Assembly: GCA_933228675.1 (NCBI GenBank) | Contig: OW121740.1 | Coordinates: 132,726,940 to 132,790,939, forward strand | DNA length: 64,000 nt | Direction: 5' to 3' | Source: Stomorhina lunata | Lineage: Eukaryota; Arthropoda; Insecta; Diptera; Rhiniidae | In this document: piece by piece, positions 22,850-34,502 of the stretch | How the letters are laid out: each line of letters begins with the position of its first letter | Numbering within the stretch: the first letter of the stretch is position 1 | Made by a program: the position numbers and the translations under genes | The notes under the pieces: model-generated | Told to the model about the DNA's origin: nothing | The model's input: only the letters and a program-made list of their open reading frames with translations | Database searches by the model: none

Positions 22850-24617
22850 TTTTTAAGAATTTTTTGTTATCAAAATTTTTTTTGTAGAAAATTTTTCTAT
22901 AGACAAATATCGAAAATTTTTTTATTGAAAAAAATTTCTATCGAAAATTTTACTATAGAAAAATATTTTCAATGAAAAATTTTTCTATAGAAAAATATTT
23001 CGATCGAAAATATTTCTATAAAAAAATATTTCTGTCAAAAATGTTTATCAAAAATTTTTTATATTTTCTATTAAAAATTTTTCTATAGAAAATTTTTTTA
23101 TCAAAAATGTTTCTATAGAAAATATTTTTTTTAACAAACATTTTTCTACACAAAATTTTTTATCAAAAATTTTTCTATAGAAAATTTTTTTATCAAAAAT
23201 TTTTCTATAAAAATTTTTTATCCAAAATTGTTCTATAGAAATTTTTTTCTAAGAAAATTTTTTTACTAAAAATTTTTCTATCAAAAACTTTTTTATCGAA
23301 AATTTATCTATAGAAAATTTTTTTATCAAAAATTTTTCTATAGAAAATTTTTTTATCAATATTTTTTCTATAGAAAATTTTTTTATCAAAAATTTTTCTA
23401 TAGAAAATTTTTTTATCAATATTTTTTCTATAGAAAATTTTTTTATCAAAAATTTTTCTATAGAAAATTTTTTTATCAAAAATATTGCTATAGAAAAATT
23501 TTTCTACTAAAAATTTTTCTATAGAAAAATTTTTCTATCTAAAATTTTTCTATAGAAAAATTTTTCTATAGAAAAATTTTTCTATTAAAGATTTTTCTAT
23601 CAAAAATTTTTCTATAGAAAAATTTTTCTATTAAAGATTTTTCTATAGAAAAATTTTTCTATCAAAAATTTTTCTATAAAAAAATTTTTCTATCAAAAAT
23701 TTTTCTATAGAAAAATTTTTCTATCAAAAATTTTTCTATAGAAAAATTTTTCTATCAAAAATTTTTCTATAGAAAAATTTTTCTATCAAAAATTTTTCTA
23801 TAGAAAAATTTTTCTATCAAAAATTTTTCTATAGAAAAATTTTTCTATCAAAAATTTTTCTATAGAAAAATTTTTTTATCAATAATTTTTTTATAGAAAA
23901 ATTTTTTTATCAAAAATGTTCCTTTAGAAAATATTTTTATCAAAAAATTATTTTCTATAGAAAATTTTTTTATCAAAAACTTTTGTATAAAAATGTTTTT
24001 TATCGAAAATTTTTTTATCAAAAATTTTAATTTAGAAAATATTTTTATCAAAAATTTTTCTATAGAAAATTTTTATTATCAAAAATTTTTGTATAAAAAA
24101 GTTTTTTATCGAAAATTTTTGTATAGAAAATTTTTTATCTAAAGTTTTTCTATAGAAAAATATTTCTATCGAAAATTTTTCTATATAAAATTTTTCTATA
24201 TAAAATATTATAATCAAAAATTTTTCTATATTAAATTTTTTTATCAAAAATTTTTCTATAGAATTTTTTTATCGAAAATTTTTTTATAGAAAAATTATCA
24301 AAAAATTTTTACAGAAAATTTTTTTATCAAAAATTTTTCTAGAAAAAATTTTTATATCAATCATTTTTCTATAGAAAAAAAATTTCTATATTAAATTTTT
24401 TTTTGTCAAAAATTTTATTATGGAAAATTTTCTTATCAAAAATTTTTCTATAGAAAATTTTTTTATCAAACACTTTTCTATAGAAAAAAATTTTCTACAC
24501 AAATTTTTTTTTAAAAAATTGTTTTATCAAAAATTTTTTTATTGAAAATATTTCTGCAGAAAAATATTTTTTTTTTTTAATTTTTCTATAAAAATTTTTT
24601 TTCTACAGAAAAATATT
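22850..24617. repeat. AT satellite array S4, left part
   Basis: Two homogenised variants follow one another: at about 23,320-23,480 a 30-bp unit (TTTTTCTATAGAAAATTTT then TTTATCAAAA), and at about 23,500-23,880 a 31-bp unit (TTTTTCTATAGAAAAATTTT then TCTATCAAAA). It is interrupted at 24,618 by a tRNA-bearing TIR element and resumes at 25,715. Minus-strand frames in it are Lys/Ile/Phe/Ser/Glu repeats, not genes. Confidence 0.9.
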
Positions 24618-25721
24618 CCCAGTAAAACTTTTCATTACCAAATAATGAGTTAAACAGTTAAACTATTGAACACGAACTACTTACTCATTCGCTGTTTAAG
24701 TCATTACATTAACATGGAGATGTCATTGGAGGCAAGTACTTATCAATTGCAGAAAAGTAATGACTTGGGTAAGCAATTTGAAAGCAACAACAACAACAGC
24801 AACAACTTTTTTGTTGTTGTTTTATTAAAAACATATATTTTTAAACGAAATACAAAATTTTTTTTATGATCCCATGGGGGCTCGAACCCAGACTCTCCGA
24901 CTGCTAGGCAGAGACTCTTCCACTGAGCTACTTCAAATGTTGAAAACTTAGCAGCTCATAATTAATATAAACAATTTTTATTTTTATATCCAAAATCATG
25001 TGAAAATAACTTTGTTTTTCCCTGCTTTTTTTTGCTTTGTTGTAATTTTTGAAAAAATATTTTTATACGATTTTTTGTAATTATTTTAAAACTTTTTTAA
25101 AATTATTTTAAAACTTAAACAATTTAAATCTTCTTTTTTGTATAAGTTTTTACATAAGATTGACTCTTACTTACTTAAATGTTACAACCTGTTAAGGTCA
25201 AAGTCCGAACATATTTTAGAATTCCATGGATTTCGATCTTGTGTGAATATTCTCCAATTTTATAGGCCAAGCTTTAAAAAATGTTCCTCTACTTGGTCTT
25301 TCTATCGAAGTTTCGGACATCCTCCTCTAATATTAGGTAGTGGGACATTTAAATTCTAATTTTATCCTCTTCATTGTTTTATTTTCAAGAGAGGGTTACT
25401 AGCCCGTAATCCTAACCCATTTTTATCGATCTTATGGGACAACTCTCGGAACATGTTAACTCACAATATTAATGGGTGTTAAACTAGCTCCTCGGGTGAT
25501 ACCATGAGGTGGTGTGTGTCCACAGTTGAGATGAAGGATGATCCAGATAAGTTGGGCTTACCAAGTTAAGACCAATTAGAATCGTGTTTGGTATTCAACA
25601 TCCCCTACATAATCAAAATTGACTCATGATGGTATTTTTTCATTAACGTGAGTTAGTTTTACAAATTTTTTTTACAGAAGATAATATTTAAGTTCTTAAA
25701 ATTCAAAAATCATTTAAAAAG
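24618..25721 (-). mobile_element. TIR element carrying tRNA-like sequences, copy 2
   Basis: Nearly identical to copy 1 from CCCAGTAAAACTTTTCATTA onward, but it ends at CATTTAAAAAGA, before the second B box and second terminus. It is nested in satellite array S4. A tRNA-like block lies at 24,873-24,936 on the minus strand. Confidence 0.8.
24873..24936 (-). other. tRNA-like sequence in TIR element copy 2
   Basis: Minus strand: TAGCTCAGTGG (24,920-24,930) as A box and GGGTTCGAGCC (24,880-24,890) as B box. Same block as in copies 1 and 3. Confidence 0.65.
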
Positions 25722-25880
25722 ATTTTTATCGAAAAATTTTCAATAGAAAATTATATTTTCATCGAAAATTTTTCTATTGAAAAATATTTTCATCGAAAAT
25801 TTTTCTACAGAAAAATATTTCTACGAAAAAATATTTGCATCGAAATTTTTTTTATAGAAAATGATTTTTGTCGAAAAATT
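25715..25880. repeat. AT satellite array S4, right part
   Basis: About five units of ATTTTCATCGAAAATTTTTC-type sequence, continuing the array beyond the inserted TIR element. Confidence 0.7.
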
Positions 25881-25959
25881 TTCGAAATATCTAAAAAATA
25901 CTTTTCGTCTAAAAAATATAAAAATCAAAATTTATTTCTGTTTCGTAAAATATTCCCAA

Positions 25960-26255
25960 TTTGGTTACATTAATTTCAAACAATGTCGTGGCAACAATGT
26001 TTGTGATTATATTTCTTTGTTCTCTCGAACTGTATATATTTTGTTGCTATAAATTGAACTTTGATTTTATATTCTTGTATATTTTGTTTTTGTATTTTCT
26101 TTAACAAAGCGACACCGACAGACTTTGCAAACATCCATAGCAACTAAATGTATTTAAATCCCATTTTCACGAGTTTCATTAATGATCGTGATATTTGCGA
26201 AAATTACAAAAAGTCTTCGGCTTCTGGTGGTATGGGCTCCCTCCGCCTAATAATA
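25960..26255 (+). repeat. Right-hand module of satellite composite, copy 1
   Basis: GTCGTGGCAACAATGTT and then TTTGTTGCTATAAATTGA match 41,793-41,880. After a ~110-bp stretch absent there, GATCGTGATATTTGCGAAAA and GTCTTCGGCTTCTGGTGG, GTATGGGCTCCC match 41,878-41,945. In both places the module lies at the right edge of a satellite array. No coding function seen. Confidence 0.7.
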
Positions 26256-26736
26256 TTCTTTTGATTATAAAAGTATTAGAAATTTCGATAGTGTTATTAA
26301 ATTTTGTTGAAAGACACGGAATAAAATAGAGAATTAAATATCTTTTAATTGCTTTTAAGCAATAGTATTTATATGTATGTATTTACAGTTATCATTACCT
26401 TTAGATTTAGTAAAATTGTCTATTCAGGAGGTTTTTATCAGAAGGGGTTGAATCGATTTAAACAAAAGAGGAATGCAAATTTATGGCTTTGAGGACCGTA
26501 AATTTATATTCTGGGAAGAATCTTTTTAGGAGGTACCCGAACATCTTAAAAGTATCTCGAAAGTTTTAAACATCATTAATTTTTTAAAATGACACATATG
26601 ACCAATTTTTAGACAAATTTGTCATTTTCACTTTATGTATTTATATTAATTCAATTTAAGTTTTACCTAAAAGAAACTATTACTACGCCCACTTTCTTTT
26701 GATTTATCTTAAATCAAAAATTGCTGCACGGATATT
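26256..26736. other. Unique AT-rich DNA
   Basis: No repeat or protein-like frame recognised. Confidence 0.4.
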
Positions 26737-26965
26737 CTTAATGTTTGACGATTGTTTGATAATGGTTTGTCGGTTGACTGGCGATTTTTTTACAATGTTT
26801 AAATGATTGTTTGATGGCTATTTGATGATTGTTTTATAGTTGTTTGATGATTGATTGACGACGGTTGGTGTTTTTTAATGATTGTTCGGTAATTGTTTGA
26901 CAATTCACTGGCGATTGTTTGATGGTTGTTTGATGATTGTTTGACGATTGATTGGTGATTATTCA
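26737..26965. repeat. Degenerate ~10-bp tandem repeat (TTTGATGATTG-like)
   Basis: About twenty diverged units such as GATTGTTTGAT, GGTTGTTTGAT and GATTGATTGAC. Some longer units suggest higher-order structure. No coding potential. Confidence 0.75.
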
Positions 26966-28084
26966 AAGAAAAAAATATTTGTTTACATTGCGATCTGAAT
27001 AGCTCCTAAAACGTTGATCACACAAAAAATTGTGTTAGCACGTCTCAAAAAAAAAATTTATGAAAAAATTTTGTTTTGTTTACTGTTGACTAGTGTATTA
27101 GCCTTTTTCAGGCCACTTTAGTAAGTTTTAGGATAAGAAACTATATCTTACAAAGTATCCAAACACTCAAGTGTATGGTACTTTGATATAAATACTTTCG
27201 TATATCAAACAGCTTTTGTATGATAGTGTAAGATTATATAATGAGTAGATTTTAGTTATCGGTTTTATTTTAAAATTTATACAATTTTAGATTAGGTACT
27301 TACTACTGATATAAATAAAATATTTGATAAGGATATTTAGAAAAAATGTAGAAAAATTCCTTTTAAAATGTTCTTTTAATTTTTTTTTTGGAATAGCCGC
27401 TAATGAATTATTTATAACTTTCTTTTTTTATGATTAACATTTTTGATATCCTTTTTGACCATAAAAGAGTCAAAAGTGTGGTTGGCGTGCGTGTTAGCCC
27501 TCAAAAATAATTATTTTGGCCTTTCTTTTCAAATGTTGATGGTTATGTATGTATAAGTATTTGTAAGCGTATCTAAATGCTAATGTGTTAGTTTTTCTTG
27601 TTCACACCCTTAATTAAGCGTATGCGTGTTTTGGTCGTTACCGCTGTCATTTTCGGTTTTTCGTTTTATTAGTTAGAAAAACTAAAATAATTTGTTTTTA
27701 ACTTTTTTATGTTATTAAGATTTCAATGGTCTTTTATATGTATATTTTTGTATATGTATTTGTATAATAGCACAATGGGACTAATCGGTCTTTTTATAAA
27801 TTTTATGAATAATGAACATTTTCAAGTTTGAACCAACTAAGACAACATTTTACGTAGATATGTATGCGAGCTTTAAAGGAACTAGAACCATAAACTGTGA
27901 GCTCAAGGGGTCATTGTCTATAAAGTATAGAGGCAAAAGGGGGCATTTATTGAACCCTGGCATTGAGTCGCTTACCATTTTCACACTTGTCAAGAAATTA
28001 TTTTTTCGAAGAAAATCTAAAAATTACAAATCTTCTTTAAAATAAAAGTTATTCGCACTTAATCTCAGTCTATTACGTTTTTTG
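26966..28084. other. Unique AT-rich DNA
   Basis: It includes a small plus-strand frame at 27,812-28,045 with a mixed composition but no recognised family and no supporting context. No repeats stand out. Confidence 0.4.
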
Positions 28085-28290
28085 TTAAAGTAATAGATAA
28101 TTTATTGATAAAAGCCACAAGATGTTTGTGGTGACAACCAATTTCTCGACGCTTTTCGATGGTTGGTAAGGCCATAATCTTCAGCAGGTGTATTCCTACT
28201 TTTAGACAGAACAAAAAACTCGAATTATTACCTATTTTACATGCACAATCATTACGAATTATGTAAAAGGTAAATGTTTATATTATCGAC
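28085..28290 (-). repeat. Dispersed module with hammerhead-like motif, copy D
   Basis: In minus orientation: CATAATTCGTAATGATTGTG-like sequence, then CTGAAGA (28,178-28,184), CCTTACCAACCATC, GAAAAGCGTC (28,148-28,157), then a segment ending TTTTATCAATAAATTATC. This copy is not next to a satellite array. Confidence 0.65.
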
Positions 28291-29174
28291 TAGTTTTTAT
28301 CAATAAATTGTGGGAATAATTTTTCTTTTGAATAATATTTACTATTGCGGCAATTTAGTTATTATAGCTAGCTCATTAAAACTTAGTAAAAATATTCTTC
28401 ATCTCTGAGAAAATTGAAATTGGGCAAAATCGGTTAACATTTAACCATAGCTCCCGAATAACCTCGCCTAGGCTAATCGCTTATTTGCTAATAAATAACA
28501 AACTAGCCATAGCTATGACGATAAAATTTAGTATATAGACGTTTTACATAAGACCTAAGCAGCATATAAAATTGCATCGTAATCGGTTAACATTTAACCA
28601 TAGCTTCCATACAAAACACTTAGGGAAAAAGCCTAAATTCCACCTGAAATACACTTGAATGGCAATATATGATAAACTGTTATAGCTATGGCCACTAAAT
28701 TTAGCGGAAGAAAGTCTTATGTGAATACCAGGCAGTGTGACAAATTTTGTTACAATAGGTCGCCATTTGACCATAGCTCCCATATAAAAAACTTGCAGGA
28801 AAACAAATTTCCAAATCGAATGGGGGGCTTAGGTCCGTCAGAGAAAATCGCTATAGCGCCTTAACGAAAAGAGCTAGAGGGCTAAAATTCTACAAAAATA
28901 TTTTCAATATTTTGAAAAAGTTGTGTAATCGGTTCACATTTAGTTAGAGCTTCCATATAACCCCACCCTGGGAATTACATTAATGCTGATAAATTGCATA
29001 CAATTGTAATAGCTATGAGGACTTTAGAATAGAGAAGTTTTATGCAACAATTGGTCAGTATATCAAATTTTATAGGAATCGGTCCATATTTGACTATAGC
29101 TTTCATATAAAAAACACTCCCGGCAACCAAAAAAATGTAACAAAGGCCAGTTAAAAGCTATTGGATTAAAACTA

Positions 29175-30458
29175 CCCAGCAAAACTTTGGTAATGGCAAG
29201 TACTCTGATAACTGGTTACCTTGTAACGACTACAACATACCATCCGAATATATAATAAGTTATTACAGAAGTACTTATTTGTAATTAAGATGGTAATTTA
29301 AACTGAATGGCCCCGGTTCAAATCCCACCAAGGGCAACAATTTTTTTTTATTAAAAGAGTATTTTTAAATGATTTTTGAATTTTTAGAACTTAAATATTA
29401 TCTTCTGTAAAAAAAATTGTAAAACTAACTCACGTTAATGAAAAAATACCATCATGCGTCAATTTTGATTATGTAGGGGATGTTGAATACCAAACACGAT
29501 TCTAATTGGTCTTAACTTGGTAAGCCCAACTTATCTGGGTCATCCTTCATCTCAACTGTGGACACACACCTCCTCATGGTATCACCCGGGGAGCTAGTTT
29601 AACACCCATTAATATTGTGAGTTAACATGTTCCGAGAGTTGTCCCATAAGATCGATAAAAATGGGTAAGGATAACGGGCTAGTAACCCTCTCTTGAAAAA
29701 AATACAATGAAGAGGATAAAATTAGAATTAAAATGTCCCACTACCTAATGTTAGAGGAGGATGTCCGAAACTTCGATAGAAAGACCAAGTAGAGGAACAT
29801 TTTTTAAAGCTTGGCCTATAAAATTGGAGAATATTCGCACAAGATCGAAATCCATGGAATTCTAAAATATGCTCGGACTTTGACCTTAACAGGTTGTAAC
29901 ATTTAAGTAAGTAAGAGTCAATCTTATGTAAAAACTTATACAAAAAAGAAGATTTAAATTGTTTAAGTTTTAAAATAATTTTAAAAAAGTTTTAAAATAA
30001 TTACAAAAAGTCGTATAAAAAATATTTTTCCAAAAATTACAACAAAGCAAAAAAGCAGGAAAAAACAAAGTTATTTTCACATGACTTTGGATCTAAAAAT
30101 AAAAATTGTTTATATTAATTATAAGCTGCTAAGTTTTCAACATATGAAGTAGCTCAGTGGAAGAGTCTCTGCCTAGTAGTCGGAGGGTCTGGGTTCGAGC
30201 CCCCCCCCATGGGATCATAAAAAAAAATTTGTATTTCGTTTAAAAATATATGTAAAAATATATATAAAAGTTGCTGCTGTTGTTGTTGTTGCTTTCAAGT
30301 TGCTTACCCAAGTCATTACTTTTCTGCAATTGGTAAGTACTTGCCTCCAATGACATCCCCATGTTAATGTAATGACTTAAACAGCGAATGAGTAAGTAGT
30401 TCGTGTTCAATAGTTTAGCTGTTTAACTCATTATTTGGTAATGAAAAGTTTTACTAGG
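29175..30458 (+). mobile_element. TIR element carrying tRNA-like sequences, copy 3 (complete)
   Basis: This is the only full-length copy here: 1,284 bp. It starts CCCAGCAAAACTTTGG and ends AAAAGTTTTACTAGG, giving an imperfect 15-bp terminal inverted repeat, with TA on both sides (29,173-29,174 and 30,459-30,460). In this orientation the order is terminus, B-box motif (29,315-29,325), body, tRNA-like block (30,144-30,212), terminus. It encodes no recognisable transposase. A 2-bp TA duplication fits Tc1/mariner-like and a few other superfamilies; I cannot decide which. Confidence 0.8.
30144..30212 (+). other. tRNA-like sequence in TIR element copy 3
   Basis: A box TAGCTCAGTGG (30,150-30,160) and B box GGGTTCGAGCC (30,191-30,201) with tRNA-like spacing. 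The block is followed by a C-run and then A/T-rich DNA. The acceptor stem does not pair well, so a functional tRNA is unlikely. Confidence 0.65.
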
Positions 30459-30567
30459 TATATAGCTATGGCCAAAAAATTTATATAAATTATATAAATA
30501 CCAGCCAGTTTATAAAGTTTTGTGACAATCGGTCAACATTTGGCTATAGTTCTATTATTAATAACTT

Positions 30568-32889
30568 GGAGTGGCAGTTGAAATTTGTATGCGGACAACC
30601 CCCAGATTTGCTTGAAATGCTAAAAAATAATCCCTTGAAAATTTGAGGTCAATAGGATGGGGGAAAAACGTGCCCATATCAAGCCCAAAATTGCAAAATA
30701 CCTGATTTTTTTACTTTGATTGTAATTAACTTAATTAATACTTTGGAATAAAAAACTCCAAAGTAAGACATGATTTATAATTCTAGGGCCTGTAAGTACT
30801 AAATAGCTAAGTTTCGTCAAAATATTATCAAATTTGCTTAGTTCTTTCATACTAGAAAATTTTACTTTTTTCTCAGGTAGGTTTCAAAAATCATTTTTTG
30901 ATTTTTTGAAAATTTTGTTTAACAATTATTAGAAATAATAAATTATCGTTTCAGATTCGTAAAAGAAACAAAGAGGAGAATAAAACAAAGAAAAAATGGT
31001 ATCGATATCTAGAACCGTTTCGCCGTACCTACAATTTGAAATCTTAGAATTTCGCGAAAATTACATTTTTTGGCCATAATTTAATTATATGCTTAAATCA
31101 ATTTTAATAAAAGTAATAATAAATATTTTTGCTCAGTCTGTGGAGAATATACGCAGTAATGTCTTTTTAATATTATAAAAGTTTTTTTTCCGGGGTCAAA
31201 GGTCAAAATTATTTTTTTTTTTTTAATTTTCCATAGCAACATAGCAGAATATTAAAAATATATTAAAGAATTTTAATCCAAATGTAAAAAAGTATTTATT
31301 TTAACTTACTTGTTTTTTGATCAAAGATCTTCTTATTCTACCCCAATGTGTAAAGCAAATGTTGTAGTACATTTTTAATTGTACCATGAAATGTGTTAAG
31401 TACTTTTGGACATTCAATCTGGTTTAGCGTTACGTATTTCCGCCGGATATGACAACTTGTTTTAAATAATTGTGTTTAATTGTTAATAATTTTTCACTTT
31501 TTATTTATTTACAGATTATGCAAATGAAATAATTTGGTAAGTCTTTCAAACTTTTAAATATTTATATTAAGAATCAACAAATGATACCCATCACTTCAAA
31601 ACAATTGTCATAACAAAAATCCTTAAAAAGGATCAAAATTTCCTAAGACGAACAGTAATGAAAAAATATGAAATCAAATAAATTTAATAACCGGGGATTA
31701 GCATATAAAATTTTTTTTCAAAATTAAATCTTTGATTTTAATACAAAATAGCTATGACGACTGTAAAAAAATAAAAATAAAAAATTTTGAGTGAGATTAA
31801 AAAAAAACGATTTCCTTAAGTAGCAATTATGACACTTGATATGCCACAAATCATTGTTAAAAGATGCTTAAACTGAGCTAAGGCTGTTTCAAAGGCTCTA
31901 GTAGCAAGATGTGAGAAGTAGATTAAACTGAAGAAATAACAACCTACTTAAGTTTCTCAGTTCGTTTTTTCATTTTGAAAATAGAAAAACATTTTCTTAA
32001 AATTAAAATCACTCTAAAAGCTTAGAACACAGAAAAAGTGGTTTCTGATGTAAGATTTTCTAACACAAGCTAAGAGGGGTTGGTATGTAGTTCTTCTTCT
32101 GGCATTTGTATCCTTGCTAAATTATCATCTTAGATGTGGTTAATAGTCGTTGTTGTTTTTCCTTGCCTTTGTACAATATTTGTCTGTATGTTTGTTTTTA
32201 AATATGTTTGTTTTTCAAAGCACTTAAAAGTCTAAGGGGAATTTTTTGTTTTGTCTTTTTTTCTTCTGCTAATGTGTGTTAAAAAGTAAGAGACGACTAA
32301 AGTTGAATTTCGTGTTTTTTATTACCATTTTTTGCCAGGGGGTTCAAGAGGCGCTTTTTCTGCCAAGATGTTTGTTTAAAAACATATTAAAAAGTACTTT
32401 TTTGGCTGGTTGTTGACAATTGTCACAGATGGTTTAATTGTGGTAATTACACATAGTAAATCCTTAAGGATTCTATTTAATATTTTCATCATTTCATACT
32501 TATTCCTTCATGCAGAACAACTTTTTAACCTAAAACTTGCGATAATAACCACAAATAAAACAGAGAATATCTAAGTAGGAAAATTACTCATATGTGTCAA
32601 GCACTAGACATATGAAGTGGCTTTTTAGAAAGACATTGGTTTAGATCATCTGTTTTAGTTCTAGTTGAATTCTAACTAAGCTATAGATCAATCCAAGTTC
32701 TAGATAATTAAACTGTGTACAATTTTGACAAATTTTTTTTTTACCAACAGAAGAGTGACCTAGTGAGTTAAGATAAATTGAGTACACTGACCGCTATTTA
32801 AGGTTAGTTCTAGTTTTCTAGCTTTATAGAAAAATGGCGGAGGTTGAGCAATAAATATTCGCGTTACTCAAAAATTGTTTATTTTCTGG
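30568..32889. other. Mostly unique AT-rich DNA
   Basis: No element boundaries or protein-like frames recognised. Near the right end, 32,656-32,700 and 32,806-32,822 contain isolated GTTCTAGTT motifs, the same motif amplified as the 11-bp array at 34,503. Confidence 0.45.
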
Positions 32890-34502
32890 AACTAATTAAA
32901 AAAGTCGAAATTTTCTATAGCAAAATTTTTATTTTCTATAGCGAAATTTTTATTTTTTATAGAAAAATTTTTAAATCTAAAGTTTTTCTATAGAAAATTT
33001 TACGATATAAAAATTTGTCTATAAGAAATTTGTGATATAAAAATTTTTCTACAAGAAAGTTTTGATATAAAAATTTTTCTATAGAAAATTTTTCGATATA
33101 AAATTTTCTATAGAAATTTTTTATATCAAAAAATTTTCTATAGAAAAAATTTTATATCGTCAAATTTTCTTAGATTTTTATATCGAAAAATTTTCTATGG
33201 AAAAATGTTTATATAGAAACATTTTCTATGGAAAAATGTTTTTATCTAAAAATTTTCTATAGAAAAATGTTTATACCCAAAAATTTTCTATAAAAAAATT
33301 TTTTATATCGAAAAATTTTTTGTATCGAAAAATTTGCAATAGAAAAACTTGGGTGTCGAAAAATTTTCTATAAAAAATTTTTGATATAAAAATTTTTCTA
33401 TAAGAAATTTTCTATAGAAAATTTTTTGATATGAAATTTTCTATAGAAAATTTAGGTGTCGAAAAATTTTCTATAAGAAATTTTTGATATACAAATTTTT
33501 CTATAAGAAATTTTTGATATAAAAATTTTTCGATAGAAAATTTTTTGATATTAAGTTTTCTTCAGAAAAATTTTTATATCAAAAAATTTTCTATAGAAAA
33601 ATTTTTATAACGAAAAATTTTCTATAGAAAAATGTTTATAACGAAAAATTTTCTATAGAAAAATGTTTATATCGAAAAATTTTCTATAGAAAGATTTTTA
33701 TATCGAAAAATTTTCTATAGAAAAATTTTTATATCGAAAAATTTTCTATAGAAAAATTTTTATATCGAAAAATTTTCTATAGAAAAATTTTTATATCGAA
33801 AAATTTTCTATAGAAAAATTTTTATATCGAAAAATTTTCTATAGAAAAATTTTTATGTCGAAAAATTTTCTATAGAAAAATTTTTAATATCGAAAAATTT
33901 TCTATAGAAAAATTTTTATATCGAAAAATTTTCTATAGAAAAATGTTTATATCGAAAAATTTTCTATAGAAAGATTTTTATATCGAAAAAATTTCTATAG
34001 AAAGATTTTTATATCGAAAAGATTTCTATAGAAAAATTTTTTGTATCGAAAAAATTTCTATAGAAAAATTTTTTGTATCGAAAAATTTTCTATAGAAAAA
34101 TTTTTATATCGAAAAATTTTCTATAGAAAAATTTTCTATAGAAAAATTTTTATATCGAAAAATGTTCTATAGAAAAATGTTTATATCGAAAAATTTTCTA
34201 TAGAAAAATGTTTATATCGAAAAGTTTTCTATAGAAAAACGTTTATATCGAAAAATTTTCTATAGAAAAATGTTTATATCGAAAAATTTTCTATATAAAA
34301 ATTTTTATATCAAAAAATTTTCTATAAAAAAATTTTATATCGAAAAATTTTCTATAAAAAAATTTTATATCAAAAAATTTTCTATAGAGAAATTTTAATA
34401 TCGAAAAATTTTCTATAGAAAAATTTTTATATCGAAAAATTTTCTATAAAAAAATTTTTGTATCGAAAAATTTTCTATAAAAAAAATTTATATCAAAACA
34501 TT
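32890..34502. repeat. AT satellite array S5
   Basis: A 31-bp unit dominates 33,580-34,480: AAAAATTTTCTATAG joined to AAAAATTTTTATATCG. Orientation changes at least twice: GATATAAAAATTTTTC before about 33,110, TATATCGAAAAATTTTC after it, the first form again at about 33,370-33,550, then the second to the end. It joins the 11-bp array without any spacer. Confidence 0.9.

Larger units (their letters stand above)
28340..30567 (+). mobile_element. Helentron/DINE-1-like repeat, copy 4, split by an insertion
   Basis: 28,340-29,174 and 30,459-30,567 align with 9,735-10,880 of copy 1, including AACCTCGCCTAGGCTAATCG and repeated CCATAGCTCCCATATAA blocks. The gap is exactly filled by TIR element copy 3. 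The flanks rejoin as AAAACTATATAGCTATGG, close to GAAACTATGATAGCTATGG at 10,774-10,792. Both termini of the Helentron-like repeat are missing. Confidence 0.65.

Noticed and set aside
30144..30212. Functional tRNA genes (also 4,482-4,545, 24,873-24,936, 37,373-37,450 and 15,786-15,857)
   Set aside because: A and B boxes are good, but acceptor stems and anticodon arms do not fold convincingly and most of the blocks are repeated within mobile elements.
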